Shown here piece by piece: positions 62,984-64,000 of a DNA stretch of 64,000 nt. The DNA lies in contig NZ_JAFKCU010000004.1 in the NCBI RefSeq assembly GCF_017254845.1, positions 1 through 64,000 on the forward strand. Reading direction: 5' to 3'. The notes under the pieces were generated by a model that was not told where the DNA came from, searched no databases, and worked only from the letters and a program-made list of their open reading frames with translations. The position numbers and the translations under genes are program-made. The DNA comes from Algoriphagus pacificus (GTDB lineage Bacteria > Bacteroidota > Bacteroidia > Cytophagales > Cyclobacteriaceae). Every line of letters begins with the position of its first letter. The stretch's first letter is position 1.

Positions 62984-63973
62984 TTATTCAGAGCTTCCTG
63001 CAGGTGTGAACTTCACCACTTCTTTGGAAATAGGCTCAATGGTTTTCAGATATGCATAGATTGCTTTTAGATCTGATTCTTCCATTCCGGAATACATTGT
63101 CCAAGGCATCAAGCTGTTGAAATCACCTCTTGGGATTTTAGGAATCACATAGCCTGAGTCTGCATATTGCTTAAACTGACGCACAAATTGCTCCTCAGTC
63201 CAATTCCCGATTCCAGTTGGATCTTGGGTGATATTAGATGATCTCAAAACTGATCCATCCGGGTTACCAAATTCTCTTCCTCCTGAAAATGCAAACTCAG
63301 GAATGATTTGACCTTGATCGTTTACCGGTGTATGGCATTCAATACAACCTGAGGCATTGACCATATATGCTCCATAAGCTACCTGATCAGATGGATCAGG
63401 AATTTTCGCTGGAGTAGCGGCTGTAGGGATGGTTTTGATGATGAAATTCACTGGAAAATCAGCCTTTGAATCTGGAACTTCATATTCGATTGGATCCAAA
63501 GATCGAATGTATGCAATAATTGAATAGATGTCTTCAGGATCCATTTTTCCATAATAGAGATAAGGCATTAAAGGAAACATGGCTCTTCCGTCATTTGTAA
63601 CTCCTGTGGTGATTACTCGGTAGAGTTCCCCATCGGTATAGTCCGAAATTCCGGATGGAGTGATGTTTTTAGCATAAAATACTCCTGGAAATCCCATGCT
63701 GTGATCAAATCTATCTCCTCCTTTACCCAAAGTACCTGGGCTAGGAGGACCTGAGAATAAAGAAAAGTCACGAGTGGAATGGCAATCCATACAAACGGTG
63801 ACATGGTTTGCCAGGTAAGCCCCTCTTTCAATTCGCTCTTGACTATAATCCAATGTCAGGGGCTCGGGATCGGGAACATTTGGAAATGCAATTTGTAAAT
63901 AGGCCAGACTTCCTATGATAAGGATGGCTACTATTCCAAAAAGGTAAGCGATAATCTTTAAAACTTTCTTCAT
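62984..63973 (-). CDS. Membrane-anchored diheme cytochrome c
   Basis: A 329-residue protein with an uncleaved N-terminal anchor (about residues 5-28) and two c-type heme sites, CMDCH near residue 60 and CIECH near residue 208. Axial-ligand methionines are likely in regions such as AMFPLMPYLYYGKM and SLMPWTMYSGM. The double-domain arrangement (ERGAYLANHVTVCMDCHS..., YGAYMVNASGCIECHT) matches the cytochrome subunit of membrane sugar/alcohol dehydrogenases. It could accept electrons from the periplasmic heme-bearing sugar dehydrogenase-like lipoproteins at 5721 and 22629, but this is inference. Its promoter would lie at or beyond the right edge. Confidence 0.92.
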   Translation of the reverse strand: MKKVLKIIAYLFGIVAILIIGSLAYLQIAFPNVPDPEPLTLDYSQERIERGAYLANHVTVCMDCHSTRDFSLFSGPPSPGTLGKGGDRFDHSMGFPGVFYAKNITPSGISDYTDGELYRVITTGVTNDGRAMFPLMPYLYYGKMDPEDIYSIIAYIRSLDPIEYEVPDSKADFPVNFIIKTIPTAATPAKIPDPSDQVAYGAYMVNASGCIECHTPVNDQGQIIPEFAFSGGREFGNPDGSVLRSSNITQDPTGIGNWTEEQFVRQFKQYADSGYVIPKIPRGDFNSLMPWTMYSGMEESDLKAIYAYLKTIEPISKEVVKFTPAGSSE

Positions 63974-64000
63974 AAAAAATGTATTAGGTTGGTTCTCTTG

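Overview
This 64 kb window is chromosomal DNA from a Bacteroidota bacterium, most likely an aerobic, Algoriphagus-like member of the Cytophagales. The evidence is a SusC/SusD pair, many lipoproteins with Bacteroidota-style lipoboxes, TAnnTTTG-type promoter boxes, an A+T-rich genome, DUF6090 and DUF4142 proteins, and several c-type cytochrome lipoproteins. The species name is inference. I saw no rRNA, tRNA, CRISPR array, insertion sequence or prophage.

Layout. (1) 1-421: 5' end of a rhamnulose-phosphate aldolase/dehydrogenase on the minus strand. (2) 422-911: A+T-rich divergent promoter region with three helically phased direct-repeat sites. (3) 912-14100: susC-susD, a heme-binding beta-propeller lipoprotein, a DUF1080 (3-keto-glycoside hydrolase family) protein, a DUF4432 epimerase-like protein, a cupin sugar isomerase-like protein, a TIM-barrel sugar isomerase/epimerase and a Gfo/Idh/MocA dehydrogenase. 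Together these look like uptake and oxidative (3-keto-sugar) catabolism of a glycoside. (4) 14180-15685: a sulfatase lipoprotein behind a strong terminator. (5) 15907-22524: a complete six-gene ebo cluster (eboA-F), the most intriguing system here; known ebo/edb clusters are linked to moving or making small molecules at the cell envelope, and the product in this lineage is unknown. (6) 22629-26075: a ThuA/sugar-dehydrogenase/PKD/cytochrome mosaic lipoprotein.

(7) 26217-28430: galactokinase with a LacI-type regulator and its palindromic operator. (8) 28462-42292: mostly housekeeping on the minus strand (M28 peptidase, cysS, purH, TPR lipoprotein, GH18, two membrane proteins, purN, proBA, a UbiA prenyltransferase). 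(9) 42433-49328: a Tat-exported Gfo/Idh/MocA protein, then an esterase, nitrilase, ROK sugar kinase and a glucosamine-6-phosphate deaminase/LmbE fusion. (10) 49570-56164: CBS-nucleotidyltransferase, gluconokinase, amidohydrolase, aldose 1-epimerase, a secreted propeller-like protein and a DUF4142 lipoprotein. (11) 56221-62914: a five-gene minus-strand operon (amidase, GHL10/YngK-like hydrolase, GNAT, AmpG-like MFS, NagZ-like GH3) divergent from a DeoR regulator; it reads as peptidoglycan-fragment salvage and fits with the amino-sugar deaminase and ROK kinase upstream. (12) 62984-63973: a membrane-anchored diheme cytochrome c.

Genes are tightly packed, convergent pairs are separated by strong bidirectional hairpin terminators, and several pairs overlap (lacI/galK, eboE/eboF, proB/proA, GNAT/MFS, cysS/M28).
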